This document shows positions 13,252 through 25,300 of a stretch of DNA of 64,000 bases, piece after piece (positions within the stretch are counted from its first letter, which is position 1; each line of letters opens with the position of its first letter). A program made the translations under genes and the position numbers. The notes under the pieces were generated by a model. That model was not told the origin of the DNA and made no database searches. It saw only the letters and a list, made by a program, of their open reading frames with translations. Source of the stretch: Macropodus opercularis (taxonomy: Eukaryota > Chordata > Actinopteri > Anabantiformes > Osphronemidae); the NCBI GenBank assembly GCA_030770545.1, contig CM061104.1, forward strand, positions 10,487,001 to 10,551,000, given 5' to 3'.

Positions 13252-13653
13252 CGTGGCTAGAAAGACAGACTGGCAGACTAGAGAAGTGGGAAGGGAGAAA
13301 GCCATTATCCAACATGAATCTCCATTTTTCTTCCTCCAGCCTTCTGTCCATATTCCACTCCAATGAATATCCCACTGCTACAACAATTAGACTGAGAGAC
13401 AAAACACTGGTTTCAAAGGCATTATTCATGTTTGGCAGTAACATATTTTTCAGTGTTTTGCTGCATATTTCATATAGAAATATTCTCTGATGTTGCACTT
13501 CAACAGTTCACATGGAGCATAGACTGTAATATTACACTAAACTCAGTTTACTGTAGAGCAACTTGACACATCATAAAAAAGTGATTAAAAAGTGATGTGA
13601 CGCGTGTCAGAGATAGAGCCAAACTACATGGTATTCAGGCCCATTTCAGTCCT

Positions 13654-13668
13654 TAGTAGTAGTAGTAG
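13654..13668. repeat. (TAG)5 trinucleotide repeat
   Basis: Five perfect TAG units. Confidence 0.9.
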
Positions 13669-13934
13669 CATCCTGTTGCATCTGTGGACACGTCTACACA
13701 ATGAATAATAAATACTTTAATTATTTTGTTTTATCTTCTTCAGCTGTTTTAGGATGTGAAAAAAAACAACTAAATGAAAAAGGAGGACCCATGCATGGGC
13801 AAACCAGTATGAGGCCAATCATTTGCCATCTTCATCACATTAGTGCATGCACTGTAAACAGGCTGCCGTAGGAAGCCATTGAAAAGTAATTTTCATCTTT
13901 TGTCCCTTCTACCAGGAGCGCCACCGCAGCTCTG

Positions 13935-13949
13935 ACTGCCCCCTGGTAA
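13935..13949 (-). promoter_or_regulatory. CTCF-like motif, opposite orientation
   Basis: The minus strand reads ACCAGGGGGCAGTCA, close to the CCAGGGGGCAG variant of the CTCF core. It points opposite to the motifs at 2303 and 9313. Confidence 0.4.
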
Positions 13950-14807
13950 CATTGATTCAGAAATGAAGGGGAGCCACAGCAGCCGCGTGATCTTAAATGC
14001 GATGACACAGGACTCTGTGGCCGATTCTTTGGACAGGTCCGTGCTGGGTGATTTATGTGCGAGTCGTCTCACAGGTCTCCAGGAGCAAATATTGACTGTT
14101 TATTTCTCCAAGCTCAAGGCAACAGGGAGGCAGCAATTTCTTTATTTTCGAACTTAGATAAATTGAACCCCGCAAGATGCAAACGCACCTGACAGGAGCA
14201 ATTTTTTTAAGTTGCCCGTCCTAAAATATAGAGGAAAAGAAGAGCAACTTAATAGCAAACATTATTGATTTGTCATTCCTCTTCTCAGACATCTATACAC
14301 AACAGGGACATTTCAATTACATAGCAGCTTTCCGATTGCTTCTCAATTCAGGTCCCCACCAGGAGAGGCAACCCGCTGGTGACCAATGATGGACACCCAC
14401 TGGTTCCTGTAGGATATCGCACTTTTATAGATTTGTATCCACTACTTGTAAGTTTGTGCATATAATCACCAACCTAGTCCACAAAAAACACAACAAAAAC
14501 AAGGGCCTGCAGGCGTGGAGTATTATTGACAAATAATATATGTATATTAAATTCAATTTCTGTATGACAGCTTGCCTGACACAAGGACATAGAGAAGGTT
14601 AAGATTCTTTTTTTGCCATTTATGTCATGATAGCAGACATTGGTAAAATGGGGCTTAATTGAAAATATACCCTTGAATTGCCCTTTAAAGACACATATTT
14701 ATACCCAAGAATAACACGCTGAACACGCCGCTCATTCCGGAGGGTTGCCTCTTTCCCCTGCTTAACTTGCCCTTTACTGGGAAATGGTCTGCACAGGTTT
14801 TTCTCAG

Positions 14808-14964
14808 CAAAGTCTGCTCCTAAGGGAAATTGTGTTTAGCGTTATCGGTGGGAGATCCATGGGCTCAGTCAGCCAGAACAAACAATTATTGCACAGAGGG
14901 CAGAGTCGGGTCATCCACATGGAACCAGTCCACATGCTTATATTAGCGAATCCAAGAGCCACGG
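14808..14964 (+). CDS. Candidate 157-nt internal exon (ab initio)
   Basis: The tract GGTTTTTCTCAG is a good acceptor ending at 14807. A GTATGT donor, preceded by CGG, begins at 14965. Between them 52 codons plus one base are open in a single frame, which starts in phase 0 and encodes a mixed peptide with LLLREIVFSVIGG near the start and HMLILANPRAT at the end. No domain is recognised. Codon use is not strongly biased. An open frame of this size arises often by chance, so the call rests mainly on the splice signals. Confidence 0.18.
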
Positions 14965-16807
14965 GTATGTGGATTTTACATTATTGAATAATGAGGATCA
15001 GACAGGGCTCTTCCACACTCAGTGTCGTACTATAATTCTCTGTCGCACCTCAGTTTGTGTTTCACAATCTATTATATGTTCAGATATTTGAACAATAATG
15101 GCAGAAAACATCACAACTAAGGACAGTTAATTACTAAACAGAGCATTTGTTCTCTGACAGGGGGAAGAAGTCAGAGACAAAGTGTGTTTATGGCTGTGAC
15201 AAACAAAAGCCCAACATGCTTTATTCATTCAGTAGTCCAGCAACCGAAGTCTAATATTTTGCTACAAATCAATCCATGATCAATTCATATATACTCAGGA
15301 AAGAAAGGCCTTTCAACGATTTAGTAAAATATTACATTTCACAGTTTTTCTTTACTGATAGTATTAATATCTTGATCCACATTAGAACTTTAGCAGTGAA
15401 TGCCTAATAGTCAGAAATGTGTAAATCTTCATTCCTACCTCCCCTCCCAACACCAGAATGAGCAGTGTGCCATGTGTTGGTTGTATAACAATGAAGGGAC
15501 ACAAGTGTTTTTGTATTTGCCCAAACTAGGGTAAAACATAAACCTTGATGCACCAGTCGCAGCTGTCTCTGGAAATGACAGAACAGTATCAAAGTCCATT
15601 TTCTCTTTTCACAAGCATTGAAAAGCTGTTAGATTAGCTGCTATTTCTCATGCAGTCGCTTCACTACATACTACATTCATACACTACAAACATGTTAAAG
15701 TGCCTAAGTCTAACTTTATTATTTAATTGGGAAACACCAAAAAGTGAAAACTGAAACAGGATCCTATACTGTATGTACAGGCTGTCTATTAACTGCCTCA
15801 AGAAACCTGCCGTAAACTGCAGATGCGGTTTTAAAAATTTGAGAAATTTAAAAAAAGCGGTTCCATAAATTACTTCTACCATTTTATTCTGATCTAACAT
15901 CCCTCAACAGAATGTTTCAGGCTTTCTTAACATAAATCTTCACAACAACTTAGTAACAACAACAACATTTTTAAATGTTTATATGGGAAGACTCCTGGTG
16001 AGTGAATTATACTGCTGTGAGTCAGAGTTGCAATCAAGCATCACTTAGTCAGGAAGTACCATAGTGGCTCAAAAATGCAAAAATGTACAAAAACTTCGCT
16101 GAGGTTGCACAGATACCGTTGTATGTTGTCAAGTTCTTGGTAATACAGTACACTGCCCTATAACAGATACTGTACATTAAGAGCCAAACGCTGGAGGGAG
16201 CACACTGAAAAAATACCCAACAGTGACAGATACAGTCCAGCCTATACAGAGCATGCTTCAGCGTGTTTACCTCCAATTTCATCTTATTGACGCCAGTAGC
16301 GTCTAAGGAAACTCCATCAACAACCCATCCGAAACTTTATAGCAGACACGGAGCAGCCACCCTTTCATGCTGAAAGCAGCCCTGCACCCAACTCTGATCA
16401 TTTCAATATGACAGTTTGTGATACAGTGGCAATTGAAAGTATTTTGTTTAATTTCTTTCCTTGTAACATTTAAAATACATTATAAAGATTTAGTAGGGGA
16501 AACAATCACCACAAAGACATTGCTTTGTTTTTAATCCGTTTGCACACCTGCTTGTTAAACATCTTGCTGTACCCAAAACTCTCATTACTCACTACAAGGA
16601 CACATGTTGGAAGGTGTAAATTATGAGACTCTCTCACAGATGACTGACAATGGTGGAATGAGCTGGGTCGGTTCTGATCTACTGTTTGTGGACACCACCC
16701 TTGTACAATCCATGTCTCAGTGCATCAGCAGGGTTGGTATATCATGGAGGGGTTGTTGTTGGGTGAATAGGATAATAATCATTTCCTGCAGAATTAATAT
16801 ATATATA

Positions 16808-17064
16808 CACTATATTGCCAAAAGTACTGGCTCACCTGCCCTGACTCGCATATGAACCTGGTGACATCTCGTTCCTAATCCATAGGGTTCAACATGACGT
16901 GGGTCCACCCTGTGCAGCTATAACAGCTTCAGCTCTTCAGGGAAGGTTGTCCACAAGCTTTAGGACTGTGTTTATGGGAATTGTCTCCACTCTGATTCAC
17001 CCAAAGCTGTTCTATCGGGTTAAGGTCAGGACTCTGTGCAGGCCAGTCAAGTTCATCCACACCA
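16808..17064 (-). mobile_element. Tc1-like transposon fragment: 3' terminal repeat and transposase C-terminus
   Basis: From 16808 the sequence CACTATATTGCCAAAAGTA matches the terminus of a very common fish Tc1 family, next to a TA as expected for this superfamily. On the minus strand 17064-16890 encodes the decayed C-terminal part of the transposase, including the motif WPAQSPDLNPIEQLW, which holds the glutamate of the catalytic triad. Compared with the family sequence as I remember it, roughly 70 bases are missing just after this motif and the frame is shifted. Everything upstream of this point, including the N-terminal DNA-binding part and the other inverted repeat, is absent. It is a dead, 3'-only fragment. 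Confidence 0.88.
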
Positions 17065-17213
17065 AGTACATCCACAAATCAATACCTAGTAACAAACAAA
17101 TCAAAAAAGAAACTAAACGATCATAAAATAAACAATCATTATTTGTATTTCTGAAAGCATTACTTGTTTACAGCATTATTTCATACCTGCCTAAAACGTT
17201 TGCACAGTACTGT

Positions 17214-17242
17214 AAATATATACATATATATATATATATATA
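17214..17242. repeat. (TA)n microsatellite
   Basis: An AT dinucleotide tract with a single CA interruption. Confidence 0.93.
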
Positions 17243-18673
17243 AACTATAAGAAAGATGGCAAACGAAGTACAACAGGTGTATAAGCTGTCGTCACAGCCA
17301 AGCAATTAATAAATACACAACATGAGTGGGAGCTGCAGATTGTCCTCTGGTGGTTTCCAGAGAGTCAAGGAGAGCTGAAGTAGATAAGCCTAATGACTCT
17401 GGCACTTCAAAGCAGGCTCATTTAAATATTAAATTATGCCACATGATTAATTTATTAAATAGTGAGGAATTGCATGGGCAGAGTTCTCCGCTGCAGATGT
17501 TAAAGACGACAGCAAATGCAAGGCCACAAACAGAGACCACATAAAGAGAGAGAAAGAGCGAGCGGGAGAGGATGGGAAAAACATAAACACGATAAACACT
17601 AATTAGCTACTCTAATTGAAGTGCACTCTTAAAGTAATTACTAGGCAGAGGAAGCAGTATTTACATTCATAAATAATCCTGACAGCACAGGGAGCCACGA
17701 CGAGACAAGAGTCCCACTGCTTTCTTGTGGGTCCGGTGCAGGTGGTGCTTTCCAGTCCATAAATCTGTCGATCATGAAGAGCATCACTGAAGACTTTACT
17801 GCTAATGGTTTTGTACAACAGTTGTAGTGGTTGCATTAAATCAGCAACCTTCCTGATAAATAAGTGCTGTGTTAAAAATCAATTATCCTGCATAACACGG
17901 CACTTATTGTAATATGGACCAACATTATTTCACAAGCTTCCAAAATGACGTCTCTGTAGAAGTCTTTCTACCTGACCCATATTCGGTTCTGAAAGAGCTT
18001 GGATCCCACTGCTTCACTAGCGTCTTATTACATTTCAATAAAATAAAACTCAGTCAATGGTTCGCTGGTCCAGCAGGTGAGGGAAACGTGTGCAACGCAC
18101 GATTCTGCCTTCTTGTAATGAGGTAATTCATTTACACAATGTAATCTCACAGCCCCAGAGAACCGTTGTCAACTCCACAGCAATTTTCTTCCCAATCACA
18201 TATAAGATTACATAAAACAGCATTTAGCAAAGACCAGGTATCAGCCAGAAAAATGCCCTGATGAAACAAATAAATCATCGCTGTCTAGTTTGCAAGCCAG
18301 CACACGATGACAGAACCTCTCACCACAGGTCGACAACCACATTTATTCACCGCTGAAAAATGTTTTTACATCTAGCGTCCAGCGTTGATGGGCATTGTTC
18401 CTGCCAAAAGACGGGTGAGAGAAAAGGTGCAGATGACACTAAAGTCAAACGGCAGCAGAGTCTTCACCCTCACGCTCTGTCAGGTAGTCATCCCGCTCCC
18501 AGCGAGTTGAGCATTACTGTACAAGCCCCACTCTGCATTGTTATTAGGTGACGGCCCTGCCTGCCACACGCCACCAAGAAACTCGGCTGTGTTTTTGTAG
18601 TGACCTTTGCAGGATTACTTACTCTTTGGTGGTGAAGAGAATGAAAAGAGAAAGTTTGTATCTATTGTTTTGC

Positions 18674-18685
18674 TTTTTTTTTTTT
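18674..18685. repeat. Poly-T run (12)
   Basis: Twelve consecutive T. Confidence 0.9.
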
Positions 18686-19330
18686 ACAGAACAGCTTCAA
18701 CAGATTTGTTATTGTAATTTGAAACTAAAGGACTTACAACCAACCAACGATGGATTAATCTAAAATAGTGATGAAAGCAATTCTACAACTATCTACCATG
18801 TCTCAAAAAAGACTGTTGACAGATACTGTATTGATTTATGCTTTTTTTCTTATTGTTAACTGGCACTACTTCCACAGTAGTGTGAAGTGTTGTCTTATCA
18901 TACACCACCAATCTATTAATAAAGACACAGAGCCTCAGTTTAACTCATTTACAAGCTCTGGTTATCTGCCTTCCCTAACTTGTGTTTGCCCTCTCCCTCA
19001 TATGTATAGTCAAATTAAAGTGTCTAATTTCCGTTGTTCCCACAGCTCGTGCAACTAATACAACGTCTGCTCAGCGGGGTTGGCCTACAGAAAACAGCCT
19101 ATTAAGCTGTCACTTATCAGCAAGTACGAATGGCAGGGGGCGGAAAGTTTCTTTAATCAAAAAAATATATGCAGCTGTCACACACAAAAGAAACACACAC
19201 GGAGGACGGCGTCCTGCTGAGGAGTATGAACAGTATGAGATGTTCCATTAAACATTGGTAGCTACACCCAAAATGAATTAATTTCCTCACACGCCATCAT
19301 TCATTCAGCAGAGATGAGTTTTGTATGAAA

Positions 19331-19343
19331 ACACAAAAATACT
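19331..19343 (+). repeat. Left target-site duplication of the SINE
   Basis: ACACAAAAATACT directly abuts the first G of the SINE. An identical copy lies at 19723-19735. Confidence 0.95.
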
Positions 19344-19722
19344 GGGCGGCACGGTGGTGTGGTGGTTAGCGCTGTCGCCTCACAGCAAGAAGGTCCCGGG
19401 TTTGATTCCCGGAGGCGACCGGGGGCCTTTCTGTGTGGAGTTTGCATGTTCTCCCCGTGTCTGCGTGGGTTTTCTCCGGGGTCTCCGGTTTCCTCCCACA
19501 GTCAAAAGACATGCAGTTAGGTCAATTGGTTGGATGCGTAAATTGCCCATAGGTGTGAGTGTGTGTATGACTGTGATTGTGTGTCTATATATGTGGCCCT
19601 GCGATGGACTGGCGATCTGTCCAGGGTGTACCCTGCCTCTCGCCCAAAGCCAGCTGGGATAGGCTCCAGCACGCCCGCGACCCCTTCGGGGAAAAAGCGG
19701 AAGAAGATGGATGGATGGATGG
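19344..19722 (+). mobile_element. tRNA-derived SINE, young full-length copy
   Basis: The element begins GGGCGGCACGGTGG. It carries a tRNA-like RNA polymerase III promoter: an A-box-like segment near 19355-19370 and a B box GGTTTGATTCC at 19399-19409, one C-to-T change from GGTTCGATTCC. A unique body follows, and it ends in a (ATGG)n tail at 19706-19722. A perfect 13-bp direct repeat flanks it, showing insertion by target-primed reverse transcription. It is non-autonomous and would have been copied by a LINE reverse transcriptase acting on its 3' end. Many CpG dinucleotides are still intact, unlike in the surroundings, and with the perfect duplications this argues for recent insertion. The body is one I recognise as very abundant in percomorph genomes, but I am not certain of the family name. 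Open frames here on both strands (up to 123 codons) are artefacts of the repeat. Confidence 0.95.
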
Positions 19723-19735
19723 ACACAAAAATACT
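19723..19735 (+). repeat. Right target-site duplication of the SINE
   Basis: A perfect copy of the 13-bp sequence at 19331-19343, immediately after the ATGG tail. Confidence 0.95.
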
Positions 19736-22134
19736 CAACAATAACAGACATTTGGTTGTTTTCATTTTGTACTTAACTAAACATTCCACTGATTAATCTG
19801 ATGAATTTACAATAAGGTGTTTCACCAATCTGAGTCAATTTCTTTAAATATTACACATCTCCAGATGGTTTCTAATTAACTCTCTCTCTAAAAAGGCAGA
19901 GTTACAAAAAGAATTAAAGGGTAAAAAGGGTTTCAGCTCTGTGAGAGTGAGCTGAGATAATGAGACTGGTATTAAGGAATTCTTCAAAAGTCTAAAGAGG
20001 AAATGAATGTGAGCCATGACATCTGGTGATATAAAGCCAAGCTGTGGTGCGTAGAGACCACAGAAAGAGTGAGAGCAGAATTAACCTGCAGTCAGGCAAC
20101 ACTGACAAACTGTGACCCACACACATTATATCTATACTGGCCTCTCAGAGGAGAAAGGAAGCACTGCTGCTGTGGTTTGGGTGCTTCCTCTAAAAGTTTT
20201 ATGAAGAATCAATTTCATTTTCTAATCCGTTTGAAATATGATTCCATGTGAATCTCTGTGAATGTGTGCGCTGCAGATTGTTGTTTGCAGCACATGGTTT
20301 GGACTAAAAGGCTTCCTTTTCTTTTTGTATTTTTATGGAGCCATTAGCTTTGCTTCATTTCACAAGCAAGACATTCACATATGCATTATGATAGAGCATA
20401 ACCTTGGTTAAAGACTCAGCATGGCACAGTCTACATACAGTAACAGGGGAACTGTCGTTTGAAATGCCTCTTTTATATTCTCATAATTCTGGATACATCT
20501 TTCAAAATAACAGTATGCTAATCAGTGTAAACAAAGAAAAGAAATAACAGTATGCACAGTATGTTCCTTCTCAGCATCTGACAACTTAGATATAATAGAC
20601 AAAGGAAATTATAGAGAATATCTCCTTCTGTAAAAGATTTCCCTGCTTTTTCCTTTCATTTTAATGCAATTTGGTGTCTCAATCAGAGGAAATATGCTCA
20701 AAGCAAAAACTGAATGCTTCACTCAGAAGAAAAGGCTGCTTTTAATCAATTCACTGCACTGATGAGACAGCAGCACTGACTCACTGGTGCTATTTACCAA
20801 AAGATAATCTTTTTTAAAGCTTATTTTCAGACTTTTGGCCATCATTCCTCACTTCTAATGACATTTTATTCATCAGCCTGATTCTGAGTCGTACAAATTA
20901 ACCAAGCTTAATAACCGAAAGAGAAGATTTTGGTCAAATTTCAAATCACTTTACAGAAGTAGAATTCTCAGACTTACTGCATTTCAGGGTCTACTGTCTT
21001 ATACATACGTATAAATATAATGCATAATACTATATCGCCTTACAGAACACAGGAAGTGTGCTTAGAGTTGACATTTGACCTCGTCCACTCCCTCTGCATG
21101 CACCAAACTCAGCATTGAATCAACACCAGATTCACAAAACACGGTAAAACACACTTATGTGACGGCCACTAACAAAGCACATCCAACACAGGGACTGGAA
21201 ATCTATACATCTAAACCCAACTGATGCTTAACTCGCATGGCTTAAAGTGAGCAGTGTAGCAGACTGAAGGCAGGGTACAGTGCATCTCCTCCCTCCTTGT
21301 AAATATTGCATATCCCCCCTGTGCCCTGTGGCAGTGGTCCCTCCCCAGGATGCTACACCCATTAGTCAGGAATGGTGCAGGGAGACTGAAGAGTCATCGC
21401 CTAAGCCCCCATGTTCTCAGATCTCCAACTCCAAGTTTTGTCTGGTCCTCTGTAAAGGATCTGCTCCTGACTTAGAACCTTCATAAAATGGTAGTTGGTA
21501 GGTATAGTGATAGGTTTAGCGATACCGTACAGTACGTTATGCACCAGAGAAGTAAGTTTGTCATAAAGTTGGAACAATGCAAATGTGTAAAACTGCATGC
21601 ACCAAACAACTGTCATTACATAAAAAAGGCAATTCAGAAGCCAGGAGGTCTCCCACATGCAGGTCTGTGGCAGAGAAATAACACAGCCAACAGCTTCAGC
21701 AGCCTGATGCAGATATCAGCAGGCACACAAAGACAGCATGGTTTGTGGAAGGAAAGAGCTCAGGGATTGCCAGATAAGGACAATAAGAAGCTTTTGGACT
21801 CACTGGCAGCTTTTTATATACATCACACTGGGCGATGCACTGTACTGTATGTGCATGCATGCTGATTTTTTTAATCCAGTGTACCAGTGAAGTTTGAGTA
21901 TAAACTTGAACTTGCTTTAGTAACAAGCTACTGTGACTTTCTTACTTACTGTCAGAGTTGGTTCTTCTCAAGACTGAAACTAAGCTGTAAAAACATGAGT
22001 AAATAATTTTACTTGCAGTAAAAACAACGCTTCTATTATTATAATGACGGCGAGACCTTATTATGTTTATTATATTCTCATTATTTCTTTACTTGCCACT
22101 GTCAAAATCCAGAATTACTGATGCATGCAAATAC
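19736..22134. other. Gene-free stretch
   Basis: AT-rich non-coding sequence with no repeat or coding region recognised. An octamer-like ATGCAAAT lies at 22125-22132, just beside the exon candidate. Confidence 0.55.
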
Positions 22135-22395
22135 CTCCAGCACACCAGTGGCGTATGGCTTGAAGCACACTTCCCCGTCCGAGCTGGGAAATACAGCGTA
22201 ACCTTTTCCAAAGCGCCGGTGAAGCTCACCAGTCATCTTGGCCCACATGCAGGGCTTGGGATTGAACTGTCCTGGGCGCATGTGAGGTGCAAAAGGAGCG
22301 GCAAGGTCTAGAAGCCACCCTGTGGCCTCCAGACAAGCAGGGCGCAGGTTAATGAAAACAAAACTACTCCCCGTGGAGTCCAGACGAACAGAAAG
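22135..22395 (-). CDS. Best internal exon candidate, 261 nt, unidentified protein
   Basis: On the minus strand an acceptor (TTCTCCTGGCAG, ending at 22396) and a donor (GAG then GTATTT from 22134) enclose 87 codons with no stop, phase 0 at both ends. Landmarks are a leading LSVRLDSTG, then RPGQFNPKPCMWAKM, then GKGYAVFPSSDGEVC, and a closing YATGVLE. Third positions are rich in G and C, and several CpGs survive in an otherwise CpG-poor region, both expected of coding sequence. A second acceptor inside (pyrimidine tract ending GCGCCCAG at 22272) would give a shorter 137-nt exon. The plus strand is also open over much of the same span, which weakens the case. I do not recognise the protein. It could instead be a CpG-rich regulatory element or an old retrocopy fragment. 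Confidence 0.33.
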
Positions 22396-25300
22396 CTGCC
22401 AGGAGAATCATGGCACCCTCAGGTCTAAAAAATGATCTAAAACAATAAACTGCCGTTCAAGTAAAGACAAACAGTGCATTTACAGAGGACATCCAGATCC
22501 ACACTTTATCATCTTTATGCACTCACACGAAATGGAAATCTGCCTAATGAAATTTTTTCTACAAAGCTTTTAAAGATAAAATATTACTTTGTACCTCAGA
22601 GGAAGGAATGCTTAGTGGGCGTTTCATGAAATCATTCTGCATTTGTAGAAAAAGCTTCAAAGGTAAAACAAACCAAAAATGTATCAGATCCGTCTTTTTT
22701 TCCTCTTCAACTAAAAGACTGCACCTTAAAGTCCAGAGGGATCAGCTGATTTAAACAAGCACAAACTAAACTATGTAGCCTGCTCACATACGCAACAAGC
22801 CACACAATAACATATACATAATAAAGTTTCCATCATCCCTCCTTTACCTCTATTGTACATTATTTAATGTTATTATAAATTGCAAAAGTAGTACACGCTG
22901 TGCATTCCACCATAACGTAGATTCACATCTAGCAAAAGTAAAATGGAACAATTTCTGCTTCCATAGTTTAGTTTATAGGTCCATTAAACATCTTATAGGT
23001 AACTATCAGTCCAATAAATGTAAACTCTCACTCTAAAAGACGCTGTTACACTAGTTGGTACACGCTGTGCAGGTTGGCACCACCACGTCACAACTCTAGC
23101 AACTGATTACTGCATTGTGGTTGTGTGCTCCCAGTAGCCTGGTAAAGTTGTAGTTTGCTTGCCTTTCTGTCCTGAGGCGTGTTGTGATAACTCTACTTAT
23201 GTCTCCATGTGACCTTTAGGCCAGAGAGAAAACACCACCAGGCATTTCTAAGACATACTGATAGACATACATGAGTTGCCAGTGACCCAGGCCTGAGGGT
23301 CCCTGAACTGAACTGAGTGAACTGTCCAGTTGAACAATGGTTGCAAATCCATAGGTACATTTTGTCAAACTGTTTTTAAGTTTAGATATTGCATTTAGAA
23401 ACATGCACACACAGTCCTTAAAGGTCACGGCTTTCCTTTGGCACTGCTTCTCATGCTCAAATCTAAAATCTACAGTGTTGATCTCAGTGTTTTGAAAGAC
23501 GTTTGCAGGAGCTACATTCTTGCATAATTACTATTAAGAGAGACTTGTGTTGCTCTTATGAAGCCTTTTGTGATGAAATGCATTAAGAGTCCTAGATGAT
23601 ATGAAAGCATTGTTTGATGAGCAGCATGGTTAGTGAGAGGTAACATTAAATCTAATAACACTACGCTTCAAGACATTGTCAGATCAAGTAGCTATAATGA
23701 AGGGCATATTCAAGCACATCCCACTCACTCTTTAATAGCTATTTCAATATTAAAACTAACTTCCATTAACAGGCAACTCATTTTTTTGTTGCACTGCATA
23801 ATCAAAAAGCTCTCTAATCGTCTGGTGATGAATAGTCTCTTTATAAACATCAACTAATTAATGATTATTACAAAGAAGACGCTACTTTTATCTACATCAT
23901 TTTACTTCTGCGCCTCCATTTCTGCAGTGAGACAAGGTCAGTTGGCAAGAATGTTACAAAACCGACAAAGTTTCTTTAAGTGACATTATTAAAGCATGAA
24001 TTATCACTTCCACCTTGTGGCTGTTCCTCAGGGACAATTTCCCACTGCCCTCTGTAGTTACTGGTCACTCTTGATTGTGTCAATTCATTCAACTAAGTGG
24101 AATTCAATCTGGAAACCTTACTTCAGACCTCTCAGTCGCTGTGGTACAGGGAGGTACATGAGCCCACATTTAACATAAATCAACCTGACTCCACGCTTTC
24201 CAGACGCGCCGCTTTTTCTTAATTATTCCCATTAGCAACCGAAGCATTTGAAGCATGTATCACTGTCTTTGGAATTGAATCAGCGGATTGACCGGGATGT
24301 GAGGAGCGATTTCTGTTTCGATGTGGCAGGTTCTATCGAGCTTATGCAGGTGTAGGAAAATAAATGGGATCATATTTATCCATGTCTTCTTGTGCTGCCT
24401 GAGCATTAGCCGTTCTTGTGTAATTCCTGAAGTTATACGTTTGCTATGAATAATGCATGAAAGGCTCATCAATAAGCTCCTGCACCAGTTCACGAGCGTA
24501 GTCCCTTCTTGTTCAGACAGACAAACCAGAAGCAACCTCAAAGACTGGTTTTATGGCTGGAGAGGACAAAGTGCTTGACATCTTTCTCCTTCAGCTGGTC
24601 AGTGATACTTACTCACGTGGAGCATAGCATTCAATAAAAACACAGAGGCTTCTATTTCCAGTGCAAGATTTATTTTGCTAATTAGCTGAAAGAAAAAAAA
24701 CTTTCCAATCCACCTGCCTCATCCTGCTTTCACATTCTCCAATAAATCAAAAGACTTCCCTAGGAATCCCCTGTGAGCCTTCTGTGTGGGGAAAGCTTCT
24801 GGTAGGTAACGATGAGTAGACTATGGAGGTAACTGTAGAGTAGTCAGAGTCGTTAATAACAGTCAAGGGATGCTATTTGAGTTGTTTATTAAACACACTG
24901 AATGTTATCACAACAAGGAGGTAATGACATTAGTTTGTTGTATTCATAACAATGTTGGTCCGCAAAATTAGACGACTGGAATTATTTTCATGGCTGGATA
25001 GAGAATTCAATTACATGAACGCAATAACCGTGATCTACTGCTGTAGTTATCAAGCGATGCTAAAACTCAGATTCTGAATGTTGTAATTGTGTTTGCAATT
25101 GTTGTCAAGTAATTCATATGGATGGAAAGGATTCATTTTTCATCCCATTTGCAGAAAGACATATGGACAGATAATGAAACACCACCCTCCTCTGATGTCT
25201 GGTAATTTCTCACACATGCAGAAAACCAAGGCAAACTATTCAAATATTACCAGTTTCCTTAATAAATCCCCTACAAAGATTATTGTTACATACTGGTGAT

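Larger units (their letters stand above)
8711..14807. other. Gene-free stretch
   Basis: AT-rich non-coding sequence with microsatellites, two CTCF-like motifs and no recognised gene. At 13,917 a very good acceptor tract (TTTTGTCCCTTCTACCAG) precedes a ten-codon open segment and a GTAACA donor, but this is too short to call. Confidence 0.55.
17065..19330. other. Gene-free stretch
   Basis: Non-coding sequence with an AT microsatellite at its left edge and a poly-T run. At 18351-18400 on the minus strand a good acceptor (CTTTTGGCAG) precedes a short open segment, but it is too short to call. Confidence 0.55.

Noticed and set aside
13118..13498. Overlapping open frames of 126 and 107 codons on opposite strands
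   Set aside because: They cross a TG/GA microsatellite that supplies Ser/His or Cys/Glu repeats, and no family is recognisable.
19321..19796. Open frames of 77-123 codons on both strands
   Set aside because: They lie almost wholly inside the tRNA-derived SINE and reflect its GC-rich repeat sequence, not genes.
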